From an uncultured Ramlibacter sp. (GTDB lineage: Bacteria > Pseudomonadota > Gammaproteobacteria > Burkholderiales > Burkholderiaceae_C), in assembly GCF_936925435.1 (NCBI RefSeq), contig NZ_CAKZHQ010000048.1, positions 115,464 through 179,463 on the forward strand: a stretch of 64,000 bases of DNA, given 5' to 3'. The translations under genes were made by a program, and so were the position numbers. How positions within the stretch are numbered: position 1 is the first letter of the stretch; each line of letters starts with the position of its first letter. The notes below the pieces were generated by a model. That model searched no databases. It was not told the origin of the DNA and was given only the letters and a program-made list of their open reading frames with translations. Shown here in pieces: positions 1 through 7,554 of the stretch.

Positions 1-100
1 CGACATGCGTCGACTGGCGTCAAGGTAAGCCGCCCTGGGCCTGCCTGCTAGTCCAGATTCTGGAGTCCTCAAACCAGGCGATGGGGCATAGACTGGGACC
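1..100. other. Window-edge sequence, no gene recognised
   Basis: The first 100 bases precede the HxlR regulator. One frame reads eight codons into a stop at 26-28, too short to assign to any protein. The last bases carry a TAGACT hexamer at 89-94, six bases before the ATG at 101. That could be a -10 element of a leaderless transcript. Confidence 0.4.
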
Positions 101-793
101 ATGATCGACTACATGCAGTTCTGCACGGTCGCACGCGGCGCCGAGGTGCTGGGCGAGCTGTGGACGCCCCTGGTGGTTCGAGAGCTGCTCTGCGGCAGCT
201 GCCGCTTCAACGAGATTCACCGCGGGGTGCCGCGCATGTCCGCGACGCTCCTGACGCAGCGGCTGCGCAAGCTGGAGGCGATCGGGGTGCTCGAGCGGGT
301 CCGGGCCGGCAAGAGCTGGGAGTACCACCTCACGCCGGCAGGGGAGGAGCTGCGTCCTATCGTGGTCGCCATCGGCAACTGGGGCGCCCGGTGGATCGGC
401 AGCCGATTGCGGCGCGAGCAACTCGATGCTGGCTTCCTGATGTGGGATATCCGGCGTTTTGCGCGGATCGACGAGTTCCCGGCAGGCCGGACTGTCGTGC
501 ATTTCCGCTTTCGCGACGCCCCCGTGGCCGAGCGATCGTGGTGGCTGGTGGTGGAGCATGGCAGCGCCGATCTGTGCCGGGATGATCCCGGCCATGAAGT
601 CACGGTCGTCGTGGATTCCACAGTCCGTTCCCTCACCGAGATCTGGACGGGGGACAGTGACCCGAAACAGGAAATCGGCGCCGGTTTGCTGGTGGTGCAG
701 GGCGCCGGGCGCCAGGGGCAATCCCTGTGGCGCTGGCTGGGGCGAAGCATGTTCGCGCCGGCCAGAGTCGCCATGCGCGATGCAGCCGCCTAG
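101..793 (+). CDS. HxlR family transcriptional regulator
   Basis: A 230-residue DNA-binding regulator. Residues about 5-95 form the HxlR-type winged helix: an early Cys in 'QFCTVA', then 'LGELWTPLVVRELL', then the recognition region 'RMSATLLTQRLRKLE'. HxlR proteins often sense aldehydes, quinones or redox state through the N-terminal Cys; that is family knowledge and was not shown here. Classical HxlR proteins are about 110-130 residues. The extra 110 residues contain a beta-rich segment resembling the SCP2-like extension seen in longer members. The start is ATG at 101 with no clear Shine-Dalgarno and a -10-like hexamer six bases upstream. Its target is unknown: the flanking genes give no obvious partner, and the next gene is 400 bp away. 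Confidence 0.85.
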   Translation: MIDYMQFCTVARGAEVLGELWTPLVVRELLCGSCRFNEIHRGVPRMSATLLTQRLRKLEAIGVLERVRAGKSWEYHLTPAGEELRPIVVAIGNWGARWIGSRLRREQLDAGFLMWDIRRFARIDEFPAGRTVVHFRFRDAPVAERSWWLVVEHGSADLCRDDPGHEVTVVVDSTVRSLTEIWTGDSDPKQEIGAGLLVVQGAGRQGQSLWRWLGRSMFAPARVAMRDAAA

Positions 794-1197
794 CGCCTAA
801 CACATCACAAGGCCCGGCTGTCCGCGCCAACCGTGGACAGAGGTGTTGATAACCTTGTAGACATCGCGCCAGACCGGCGCCAGGCCTGGCTTGGCGAGCG
901 GTGCCACTTCTTTAGGCAGTTGCCAGAAATATTTGATTTCCGTGCGGGACCGGCTGCCCAACGAATAAGCAACAGCTGCAGAGCGAGCACTGGCGCGGTT
1001 GCAGCGAGGGCTCCACAAGCTTGTCCACAGCCTTCTCCACGTCTCTGGTGGACAGCAGTGCGTGACAGGTGTGCTAGGCGTGAAGACAGCGGGCGCGCGA
1101 CAAGCCGGCGAAAAGCGGGACGGGGCTGCCGCATATCCGGCGCTCCATGGGGCCGAGCCAGCCCACAATGGACGCTCTCCATCATGGAACCGCGTCA
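794..1197. other. Intergenic region with DnaA-box-like 9-mers
   Basis: About 400 bases with no convincing gene, more AT-rich than the flanks. There are two 8/9 matches to the DnaA box TTATCCACA: TTATCAACA on the minus strand at 844-852 and TTGTCCACA on the plus strand at 1021-1029. Weaker TCCAC-containing 9-mers sit beside them (832-840, 1033-1041). Minus-strand reading frames exist but have no recognisable domain. It may be a regulatory region or a relic of a lost gene. It is not a chromosomal origin, because dnaA, dnaN and gidA are absent. Confidence 0.35.
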
Positions 1198-2208
1198 ATG
1201 TCCCTGGCAAACCTCGGCCGACTTCTGCGCCTGGTCTTGGGCCAGGACGCAGCGCCCGATCCGGGGCACTCCAGCGTGCCCGCGGACGACCTGGGCTTTT
1301 CCCAGGATGGGCCGGCCGGCGAACTGACGCCCGACGCCGTGGGCGCCTACCTGGCCTGGTTGCTGGGCGTGGACCATGGCAAGCCGGCGCGGGTGGCCAG
1401 GTCGCCTGCGCTGCTGGCGCAGGCGGCGGACCTGGAAATCAACTCCAAGGGCTCCTGTGTCCGCCTGTTGCGGCGCAGCCCCACCGTGCTGCCGCGGCTG
1501 ATCCGCATCCTGCGCAACGAAACCTATTCCATCGCCGAACTCGCCTCCCAGATCCAGCAGGACACCGTGCTCACGGCCGAAGTGCTGCGCATGGCGCGCT
1601 CGGCGCTGTACGCGCGCCAGCCTGGCGCCGCCATCCATGTCCGCCAGGCCGTGGCCATCCTGGGCAGCACGGGTGTCGAGCAGGTGATCGCCAGGGTGGT
1701 GGCGCGCCCCTTGTACCGCTCGGATGGTTCATCGCTGCAGGCCCGTTCGGCCGAACGCCTGTGGCAGGAGTCCGAGCGCTGCGCCATTGCCTGTGTGCAG
1801 CTGGCCCGCACAGAAGGGGTGGACGGCTTCGATGCCTATGTGGCCGGCCTGCTGCAAAACGCCGGCTGGAGCGCCTTGCTGCGCATCTTCGAGATCCACG
1901 GCGTGGAACCTGTGCTGACGGCCAACGTCCTGCTGGACGCCGTCCACCAACAGGCCCTGCTGCGCCGCCGCGACCAGTTGCTGGCGCGGCTGATTCCGGC
2001 CTGGGAGCTGACGCCCGGCCTGACGGCGATGGCCAGCAGCCTGGGTTCAGACCTGGCGGGGCCCGAGCTGCCCCTGGCCCGCGTGCTGCGCACCGCGCAG
2101 GAGCTGACCATGCGCCGGCGGCTGGCCGAGCTGGCCTGGCAGGAGCAGCCGCTGCATGACGCGGCCATGGGCCACGACTTCCTGGCTACGCAGCCCGCCG
2201 CCTGGTAG
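1198..2208 (+). CDS. HDOD domain protein
   Basis: A 336-residue protein from the chosen ATG; in-frame ATGs at 1147 and 1168 are alternatives and none has a strong ribosome binding site. The central segment 'SPTVLPRLIRILRNETYS' followed by 'LASQIQQDTVLTAEVLRMA' and 'HVRQAVAILGSTGVEQVI' matches the HDOD fold, a relative of HD phosphohydrolases that usually lacks the metal-binding HD residues. HDOD proteins act in signalling, often near c-di-GMP or stress regulators, with unclear biochemistry. No GGDEF, EAL or receiver domain is attached. The N-terminal ~60 residues are not recognised. It appears to be monocistronic. Confidence 0.75.
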   Translation: MSLANLGRLLRLVLGQDAAPDPGHSSVPADDLGFSQDGPAGELTPDAVGAYLAWLLGVDHGKPARVARSPALLAQAADLEINSKGSCVRLLRRSPTVLPRLIRILRNETYSIAELASQIQQDTVLTAEVLRMARSALYARQPGAAIHVRQAVAILGSTGVEQVIARVVARPLYRSDGSSLQARSAERLWQESERCAIACVQLARTEGVDGFDAYVAGLLQNAGWSALLRIFEIHGVEPVLTANVLLDAVHQQALLRRRDQLLARLIPAWELTPGLTAMASSLGSDLAGPELPLARVLRTAQELTMRRRLAELAWQEQPLHDAAMGHDFLATQPAAW

Positions 2209-2548
2209 ACGCCGCGGCCGGGCCAGGCACCGCGCCCTGGCCAAAGAATGCCAGCTTCTTTGCGCGGGGCAGGGCCTTCAGGTGCAGCTCGGCCCGCAAT
2301 GCATCGCCCTTGCTCGCATATTCGCGGGCCGCAAGCACCCGCACCGGGGGTCGCGCGCGCGTGAACCTGGCGCCCAGGCCGAAGACATGCTGGAAGAAGC
2401 GCTGCTCGACGTCGAGCGCGATCCCCGCGTAGTAGACGCCATCCTCGCATTCCAGGAGGTAGAGCCAATAGGGCTGGGGCGGTGGGGCAGCTTGGGCGGA
2501 CGGCACGGCTGATTGTGGCGCGTCCGCGAGCGGCGACAATCCGGCCAT
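2186..2548 (-). CDS. GIY-YIG nuclease superfamily protein (YhbQ/UPF0213-like)
   Basis: A 120-residue protein. After a low-complexity leader, residues about 25-105 read 'YWLYLLECEDG', 'VYYAGIALDVEQRFFQH' and 'GARFTRARPPVRVLA', the pattern of the small stand-alone GIY-YIG proteins such as YhbQ. The second half of the motif is AG rather than YIG or YTG, so activity is uncertain. The C-terminal 'ALRAELHLKALPRAKKL' also fits the family. The 3' end overlaps the tail of the convergent HDOD gene by 23 bases. The ATG at 2548 overlaps the ATG of the divergent HTH gene inside CCATGG, so a downstream GTG could be the true start. Confidence 0.75.
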   Translation of the reverse strand: MAGLSPLADAPQSAVPSAQAAPPPQPYWLYLLECEDGVYYAGIALDVEQRFFQHVFGLGARFTRARPPVRVLAAREYASKGDALRAELHLKALPRAKKLAFFGQGAVPGPAAASTRRRAA

Positions 2549-2549
2549 G
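2535..2549 (+). promoter_or_regulatory. -10-like element directly before the HTH gene
   Basis: GACAAT at 2535-2540 followed by six bases and the ATG at 2547. There is no Shine-Dalgarno. The spacing suits transcription starting at the start codon, as at several other genes in this window. Confidence 0.35.
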
Positions 2550-2816
2550 GCGCAAGGCAAACGGATCTCGGCGGACATTGGCGGCGACGCTCTCCAGGCG
2601 ATCAAGGACATGGGGGCGGCGGCCAGGCTGGCCCGCACCCGTGCCGGCGATGGCCAGGCGGCCGCCGCTGCCCGGCTGGGTGTGCACGTCCAGACCATAG
2701 GGCGGATTGAAGCGGGCGAGCCTGGCGTCGCCATCGGCCACGTGCTGGGCCTGCTCGCGCTTTACGGCATCGGCACCAGCTTGCAGGAACCCGGTCCCGG
2801 CCAGGGTGCGCCCTGA
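2547..2816 (+). CDS. XRE/HipB-like helix-turn-helix regulator (orphan)
   Basis: An 89-residue DNA-binding protein. Residues about 25-75 form an XRE-type HTH: 'ARLARTRAGDGQAAAAARLG', then the recognition helix 'VHVQTIGRIEAGEPGVAIGHVLGLLALYGI'-type pattern typical of HipB-like antitoxins. In HipBA modules this gene is followed by the kinase hipA. Here the next sequence is a convergent oxidoreductase, so the toxin partner is absent. It could be a solitary autoregulator or a leftover antitoxin. No Shine-Dalgarno precedes the ATG. The start codon shares two bases with that of the divergent GIY-YIG gene. Confidence 0.7.
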   Translation: MAQGKRISADIGGDALQAIKDMGAAARLARTRAGDGQAAAAARLGVHVQTIGRIEAGEPGVAIGHVLGLLALYGIGTSLQEPGPGQGAP

Positions 2817-2867
2817 GGCTTGCCAACGTCTCGCCGTTCATGGGCGGCGTGTTCGTTGCTGCATGGG

Positions 2868-3923
2868 TTACAGGGCCGCGACCCTGATCAGCAGTTTTCC
2901 GTGGTGGTGTCCTTCCAGCATGTCGACCAGGGCCGCGGGGGCGTTCTCCAGGCCGTCCACGACATGTTCCTGCAGCTTCACCTTGCCCGCGGCGACCCAG
3001 CCGGCCATTTCACGGCGGAAGGCCTCGAAGCGCTCGCCATAGTGGTCCAGGATGATGAAGCCCTGCATGTGGACGCGCTTTTGCAAGACTGTGGCCAGCA
3101 GCTTCGGCAGATGGTCCGGCCGCAATGCGGGCGCCGCGTCGTTGTAGTGCGCGATGAAGCCGCACACCGGCACCCGTGCGCCGACGTTCAGCAACGGCAG
3201 CACCGCATCGAGCACCGCGCCGCCCACATTCTCGAAATACACATCGATGCCTTGCGGGCAGGCCTGGGCCAGCCGCTGCGCGAAGCCGGGGCCGCGCCGG
3301 TCGACGCAGGCAGCGAAGCCCAGTTCCTGCACGGCATGGCGGCACTTGTCCTCGCCGCCGGCAACACCCACCACCCGCGCGCCCTTGAGCCTGGCGATCT
3401 GGCCGACCATGGATCCCACCGCTCCGGTCGCTGCCGCCACCACCACCGTCTCGCCGGGCCGCGGGCGGCCGATGTCCAGCAGGCCGACATGTGCGGTGAA
3501 GCCCGGCATGCCCAGGCCACCCAGCGCATGGGAGGGCACGGCCATGTCGCCCAGCGCCTCCAGCCCGCTGCCATCCGACAAGGCGTAGTCCTGCCAGCCT
3601 GCATTGGCAAGCACCAGTTCGCCGGGATGGAAGCCCGGATGGCGCGAGGCGACGACCCGGCTGATGGTGCCGCCGACCATGGTGGCCCCCAGGGGGACGG
3701 GCTGCGCATAGCCGGGGCCGGTCTTGTCCATCAGGTTGCGCATGTACGGGTCGAGCGACAGGTACAGCGTGCGCAGCAGCACCTGCCCCTCACCGGGCGC
3801 AGTGACAGCCTCGGTCTGCAGGCGGAAATCAGCGGCCAGCGGCAGGCCCTGTGGATGGTTTGCCAGCGTGATGCGCCGGTTGGTCAAGGTGGCGGGCATG
3901 GTGGTTTCCGGTAGCTTGCTCAT
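2868..3923 (-). CDS. NADP-dependent oxidoreductase, MDR superfamily (CurA/PTGR-like)
   Basis: A 351-residue zinc-free medium-chain dehydrogenase/reductase. The N-terminal catalytic domain has 'LYLSLDPYMRNLM', diagnostic of the leukotriene B4 dehydrogenase/CurA group that reduces the C=C bond of alpha,beta-unsaturated carbonyls with NADPH. The nucleotide-binding Rossmann motif is 'AAATGAVGSMVGQIARLKGA' at about residue 155. 'DVYFENVGG' and the C-terminal 'GFIILDHY' also match. Its ATG overlaps the stop of the upstream MFS gene in an ATGA, so the two are translationally coupled. Together with the divergent AraC regulator this looks like a small efflux/detoxification unit; the substrate is unknown. 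Confidence 0.9.
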   Translation of the reverse strand: MSKLPETTMPATLTNRRITLANHPQGLPLAADFRLQTEAVTAPGEGQVLLRTLYLSLDPYMRNLMDKTGPGYAQPVPLGATMVGGTISRVVASRHPGFHPGELVLANAGWQDYALSDGSGLEALGDMAVPSHALGGLGMPGFTAHVGLLDIGRPRPGETVVVAAATGAVGSMVGQIARLKGARVVGVAGGEDKCRHAVQELGFAACVDRRGPGFAQRLAQACPQGIDVYFENVGGAVLDAVLPLLNVGARVPVCGFIAHYNDAAPALRPDHLPKLLATVLQKRVHMQGFIILDHYGERFEAFRREMAGWVAAGKVKLQEHVVDGLENAPAALVDMLEGHHHGKLLIRVAAL

Positions 3924-5143
3924 GAACGTGCTCCCGGGCCATAGCGCCATGTGATCAAGCTGCCCAGCCCCAACGCCACCACCGCAAAAGCGGGTGCGCC
4001 AAGGGCGCCGGCATGGTCGACCAGCAGGCCGCCGCCCACGGCCCCGGCGGCGATCGCCACCTGGAACGCGGCGACCAGCAGGCCGCCGGCCCCTTCGGCC
4101 TGGTCCGGCGCGCTGCGCAGGATCCAGGTCTGGAAGCCGACCGGAAACGCGCCGAAGGCGAAGCCCCACAGGGTCACGGTGATGGCCGTCACGGCGGTGG
4201 AAGTGCCGGCGACCAGCAGGCTCAAGGCCAGCAGGACGATCAGCACGCCGCCCGCCACGATGGCGTGGCGCTCGCTGCGTCCTGCGATCCATCCGCCGGC
4301 GAAGTTGCCGAAGAAGCCGCCGACGCCGTAGCCCAGCAGGATGGCGGAGATCGCTTCGACCGGCAGCCGGGTCACTTCCTCCATCACCGGCCGGATGTAG
4401 GTGAATCCCGCGAAATGGCCGGAGATCACGAACAGCACGGCCACCAGAGCGGTGCGCACATCCGGCCGCGCGAGCAGGGCGCCCAGGGCCCTCAGGTTCG
4501 CCTGGCCTCTCGGTGGCAAGGCCGGCAGGGTCAGGGCCTGCACCGCGAGCGCCAGCACGCTGACCGCACCGGCCGCGATGAAGGCGCTGCGCCAACCCCA
4601 CAGTTCGCCCATCCACGCGCCGATCGGCGCCGCGCAGACGGTGGCGACGGAGACCCCGGTCAGCACCACCGAAATCGCGCGCGCGACCAGCGGCTCCGGC
4701 ACCAGCCGCATCGCCAGGGCGGCTGCCATCGACCAGAAGCCGCCCAGCGCAATGCCCAGGAGCACGCGCGCGCCCAGCAGGACGGCCAGCGAACCGGCTG
4801 TGGCGGCGAGCAGGTTGGACACCAGGAGCAGGCCGGTCAGCGCCAGCAGCACCGACTTCCGGTCGAAGCGCCGGGTCAGCAGCGGGATGGAAGGGGCGGC
4901 CACGGCGCCGACCAGGGCCGTGGCCGTGACGGCCTGGCCCGCCACACCCACGGACACATGCAGGTCCGCCGCCATGGCGGTGAGCAGGCTGGCGGGAAGG
5001 AATTCGGCGGTGACCAGGCCGAAAACGCCCAGGGCGAGCGACGCGACCCCAGGCCAACGGGCGGCCGGCGGGTGGGCAGCGATGGTTGGAACGCCTGCGG
5101 GGGCCAGGGCGTCCAGGCAGGTAGAGCAGGAAGGAGATGACAC
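3920..5143 (-). CDS. MFS transporter (AraJ/NepI-like drug-sugar efflux type)
   Basis: A 407-residue inner-membrane proton-driven exporter of the major facilitator superfamily. After about 25 polar residues, twelve hydrophobic segments follow, with 'LGVFGLVTAEFLPASLL' in TM1 and the loop motif 'PLLTRRFDRKSVLLA' after TM2, as in the DHA1 AraJ/NepI group. I chose the GTG at 5143 because no ATG lies between it and the first membrane segment. The reading frame continues upstream without a plausible start. It overlaps the oxidoreductase by four bases (ATGA) and is divergent from the AraC gene 79 bp away, its likely regulator. The substrate cannot be told from sequence. Confidence 0.85.
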   Translation of the reverse strand: MSSPSCSTCLDALAPAGVPTIAAHPPAARWPGVASLALGVFGLVTAEFLPASLLTAMAADLHVSVGVAGQAVTATALVGAVAAPSIPLLTRRFDRKSVLLALTGLLLVSNLLAATAGSLAVLLGARVLLGIALGGFWSMAAALAMRLVPEPLVARAISVVLTGVSVATVCAAPIGAWMGELWGWRSAFIAAGAVSVLALAVQALTLPALPPRGQANLRALGALLARPDVRTALVAVLFVISGHFAGFTYIRPVMEEVTRLPVEAISAILLGYGVGGFFGNFAGGWIAGRSERHAIVAGGVLIVLLALSLLVAGTSTAVTAITVTLWGFAFGAFPVGFQTWILRSAPDQAEGAGGLLVAAFQVAIAAGAVGGGLLVDHAGALGAPAFAVVALGLGSLITWRYGPGARS

Positions 5144-5222
5144 GGAATGCGAAGCCTTGTTGTGCGTAAGGTTGGCCAGCTTAGGCCTAGCATCTGCGGC
5201 TTTCCATGCCGGAACAGCCGAA

Positions 5223-6233
5223 ATGCTTGACCGTTTCTCCAGACTGGCCATCGTGGCCGCCATCGACGGGTCCAAGGCGCCTGACCTTCTCACGCAGATC
5301 CTGCTGGGCCTGCGCCTGGAAGGGGTGGAATATGGCCGCTGCCTGATGCATGCGCCCTGGGCCGTGGCCTTCCCGGCGCAGCCGACCCCGCGGTTCCATT
5401 TCGTCGCCAGTGGCGGCTGCTGGATCCGCGCCCAGGACTCGGAGTGGCTGCAGTTGAATGCCGGCGATGCCGTGCTGTTGCCGCGGGGCGGCGCCCATGT
5501 GCTGGCCAGCGCGCCGGAGGTTCGCGCCGTGCCCATTGACTCGCTGGCGCGGGTGGGCGTGGCCGACGACATCTACATGGTGCGCGGCGCGGCCGGCGAT
5601 GCAGGCCCTCCTTCCCATGTGCTGTTCTGCGGGGAGATGCGTTTCAACCTCGACCCGCTGCATCCCCTGCTGGCGATGATGCCGCAGGTGATCCGGGCCG
5701 GCGAGCTGGCACGGCGCGACCCGACGGTGCCGCTGCTGCTGGACGCGATGGAGCGTGAAGTGGCGCACAACCGCATCGGCGCCTGCGGCATTCTCGCGCG
5801 CATGGCCGACGTGCTGGCGGCGAGCATCATCCGCGCATGGGTGGAATGCGCCTGCAGCAACTCCACCGGCTGGATCAGCGCCCTGCGCTGCCCCAGCGTG
5901 GGCAAGGTGCTCGTGGCCATCCATGCGGAGCCGGAACGCGACTGGAGCGTGCCCGCGCTCGCGCAGCTGATGGGTGCGTCGCGCTCGCGCTTCTCGCAGG
6001 CTTTCAAGGAGGCTGTGGGCGAAAGCCCGGCGAAGTACGTCGCCAAGATCAGGATGTTCCAGGCCAGCCGCTGGATCGGCCAGGAAGGCATGCGGGTCAC
6101 CGTCGCCGCCGGCCGCCTGGGCTACGACTCGGAGGCCTCCTTCAGCCGGGCCTTCAAGCGCATCGTCGGCCACGCCCCGAGCATGGCGCGGGCCCGGTCG
6201 ATGCACGCGGGCGCGCCCGCCCTCAGGGCTTGA
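5223..6233 (+). CDS. AraC family transcriptional regulator with cupin N-terminal domain
   Basis: A 336-residue regulator. Residues about 1-190 form a cupin-type sensor of the AraC_N/Cupin_6 group, with 'WIRAQDSEWLQLNAGDAVLLPRGGAHVL'-type beta strands. The C-terminal ~100 residues hold two HTH motifs: 'DWSVPALAQLMGASRSRFSQ' and 'VTVAAGRLGYDSEASFSRAF'. It is divergent from the MFS-oxidoreductase pair with 79 bp between starts, so it probably controls that pair. The ATG at 5223 was chosen because the conserved domain begins there; the frame is open far upstream but antisense to the MFS gene. Its 3' end overlaps the convergent binding-protein gene by 11 bases. Confidence 0.88.
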   Translation: MLDRFSRLAIVAAIDGSKAPDLLTQILLGLRLEGVEYGRCLMHAPWAVAFPAQPTPRFHFVASGGCWIRAQDSEWLQLNAGDAVLLPRGGAHVLASAPEVRAVPIDSLARVGVADDIYMVRGAAGDAGPPSHVLFCGEMRFNLDPLHPLLAMMPQVIRAGELARRDPTVPLLLDAMEREVAHNRIGACGILARMADVLAASIIRAWVECACSNSTGWISALRCPSVGKVLVAIHAEPERDWSVPALAQLMGASRSRFSQAFKEAVGESPAKYVAKIRMFQASRWIGQEGMRVTVAAGRLGYDSEASFSRAFKRIVGHAPSMARARSMHAGAPALRA

Positions 6234-7401
6234 CGTAGTCCGACACCACCACCCACTTGCCATCCTTGATCTGCGACAGGCGCGACAGGTCGTTGCCCAG
6301 GCGCTTGGTGGCGGTGTAGCTGCTTTGCGGGCTGCCGAACATGTCGGGCTCGATGGTCAGGGTGTCCATGGCCTTGACGAAGCTGTCGGTGTTCAGGTTC
6401 GGGCCGGCCTTCTGCGCCGCCTTGATGAAGGCGTCGATGATGATGTAGCCGTAGACCGAGAAGACCGTCGGGTCTTCGTTGAACTTGGTCTTGTACTTGT
6501 TGGCCCAGAAGCGCATCGGCTGCGAGGCCTCGTCCAGGTAGGGATGCTGAACCGTCATCGTGCCGTACAGGCCGTCCATGGCCTTGCCGCCCAGCTTGTG
6601 GATCAGGTCGGTGTACAGCGCGCTGGAGCCGATGAAGACCGGGTTGAAGCCGGTCTTGCGCGACTCGGCGATGGTGCCTATGGTCTCGCGGATGATGGTG
6701 CCCAGCACCACGATTTCGCAGCCGGAGGATTTCATCTTCGCCACCTGCGATGAGAAGTCGGTGGCGCCGCGCTTGTAGCTGGTCTTTTCGGCCACCTCCA
6801 TCGAAATGCTCTTGAGGCCGGCCTCGGCGCCGCGCTGCACTTCCAGGCCGAAGTCGTCGTCCTGGTAGATGGTGCAGACCTTCTTGGCGTTCTTTTCCTT
6901 GACCAGCTTGGGCAGGGCGATGCGGATCTGGTCGTAGTAGGTGGCGGCAAACGAGTACTTGAGCTTGTGCAGGGGCTCGTACATCTCGCGCGCGGCCGTG
7001 ATGGGAAAGAAGTTGACCACGCCTTTTTCGAACTGCACCGGCATGGAGGCCATGTTCTGCGCCGTGCCCAGGTGGCCGGCCATGATGAAGACCTTGTCCT
7101 GGTTGACCAGTTTTTGCGCCGCCAGCACCGCCTTCTTGGGATCGTAGCCGTCGTCCTCGGCCACCAGCTTGAGCTTGCGGCCATGGATGCTGCCTTGCTC
7201 GTTCAATTCGTCGATGCGCAGCAGCATGCCGTTGCGGGCCTGCTTGCCGTAGCCGGCCAGCGGGCCCGACATGTCCTGGATGGTGCCGATCAGGATCTCG
7301 TTCTTGCTCACGCCCTGGCTGGTGCTCTGGGCCAGAGCGAGGGGGGCACCGGTGGCAAGGGCGGCCGCAACGGCAAGGCGGGCAGCGTGGTTCAGCTTCA
7401 T
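6223..7401 (-). CDS. ABC transporter substrate-binding protein, branched-chain amino acid type (copy 1)
   Basis: A 392-residue periplasmic type I binding protein (Peripla_BP_6, LivK-like). A signal peptide runs over residues 1-24 ('LAVAAALATGAPLALAQ'). The mature start 'GVSKNEILIGTIQDMSGPLAGYGKQ' is typical. Homologues serve uptake of branched-chain amino acids, amides, urea or aromatic acids, and the substrate is not determinable here. The start has a good Shine-Dalgarno (GGAG, 8 bases upstream). It is a tandem paralogue of the next gene, about 90 percent identical by eye. A terminator and a separate promoter lie between the two copies, so this one can be expressed independently of the liv operon. 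Confidence 0.92.
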   Translation of the reverse strand: MKLNHAARLAVAAALATGAPLALAQSTSQGVSKNEILIGTIQDMSGPLAGYGKQARNGMLLRIDELNEQGSIHGRKLKLVAEDDGYDPKKAVLAAQKLVNQDKVFIMAGHLGTAQNMASMPVQFEKGVVNFFPITAAREMYEPLHKLKYSFAATYYDQIRIALPKLVKEKNAKKVCTIYQDDDFGLEVQRGAEAGLKSISMEVAEKTSYKRGATDFSSQVAKMKSSGCEIVVLGTIIRETIGTIAESRKTGFNPVFIGSSALYTDLIHKLGGKAMDGLYGTMTVQHPYLDEASQPMRFWANKYKTKFNEDPTVFSVYGYIIIDAFIKAAQKAGPNLNTDSFVKAMDTLTIEPDMFGSPQSSYTATKRLGNDLSRLSQIKDGKWVVVSDYVKP

Positions 7402-7432
7402 CGCGCGTCTCCTGTAGAAGTTGGTGGTAAGC

Positions 7433-7467
7433 CAGGGCCATTCTTGCCCCGTGCCCCGCGCTGTCAA
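7433..7467 (-). promoter_or_regulatory. Sigma-70-type promoter for binding-protein copy 1
   Basis: On the minus strand there is a perfect -35 TTGACA (7462-7467), a 16-base spacer and a -10 AAGAAT (7440-7445). Transcription would start near 7433, about 30 bases before the ATG at 7401. It lies downstream of the terminator at 7507-7537, which fits independent expression. Confidence 0.6.
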
Positions 7468-7506
7468 GCTGGCGTATTCACTTAGGGGAACACGCGCACA
7501 CGCCCG

Positions 7507-7537
7507 AAAAAAAGCCGCCCCTGAGGGCGGCTTCGGC
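7507..7537 (-). terminator. Rho-independent terminator after binding-protein copy 2
   Basis: On the minus strand a GCCGCCC/GGGCGGC stem with a CTCA-type loop is followed by seven T. It sits about 18 bases beyond the stop of the gene ending at 7555 and separates the two tandem binding-protein genes. Confidence 0.85.
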
Positions 7538-7554
7538 ATCAGCGCGGGAGCGCC

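Noticed and set aside
794..1197. Chromosomal or plasmid replication origin suggested by DnaA-like boxes
   Set aside because: No dnaA, dnaN, parAB, gidA or rep gene nearby, only two good boxes and no clear AT-rich unwinding repeat.
2547..2816. A hipBA toxin-antitoxin module
   Set aside because: Only a HipB-like protein is present; the next gene is an oxidoreductase on the other strand and no kinase is encoded.
4401..5222. An upstream extension of the AraC regulator to about 610 residues
   Set aside because: The extra 270 codons are antisense to the MFS gene and have no domain; the cupin domain starts just after 5223.
6223..6233. Functional meaning of the 11-base tail-to-tail overlap of the AraC and binding-protein genes
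   Set aside because: Short convergent overlaps are common in compact genomes and nothing else marks the site.
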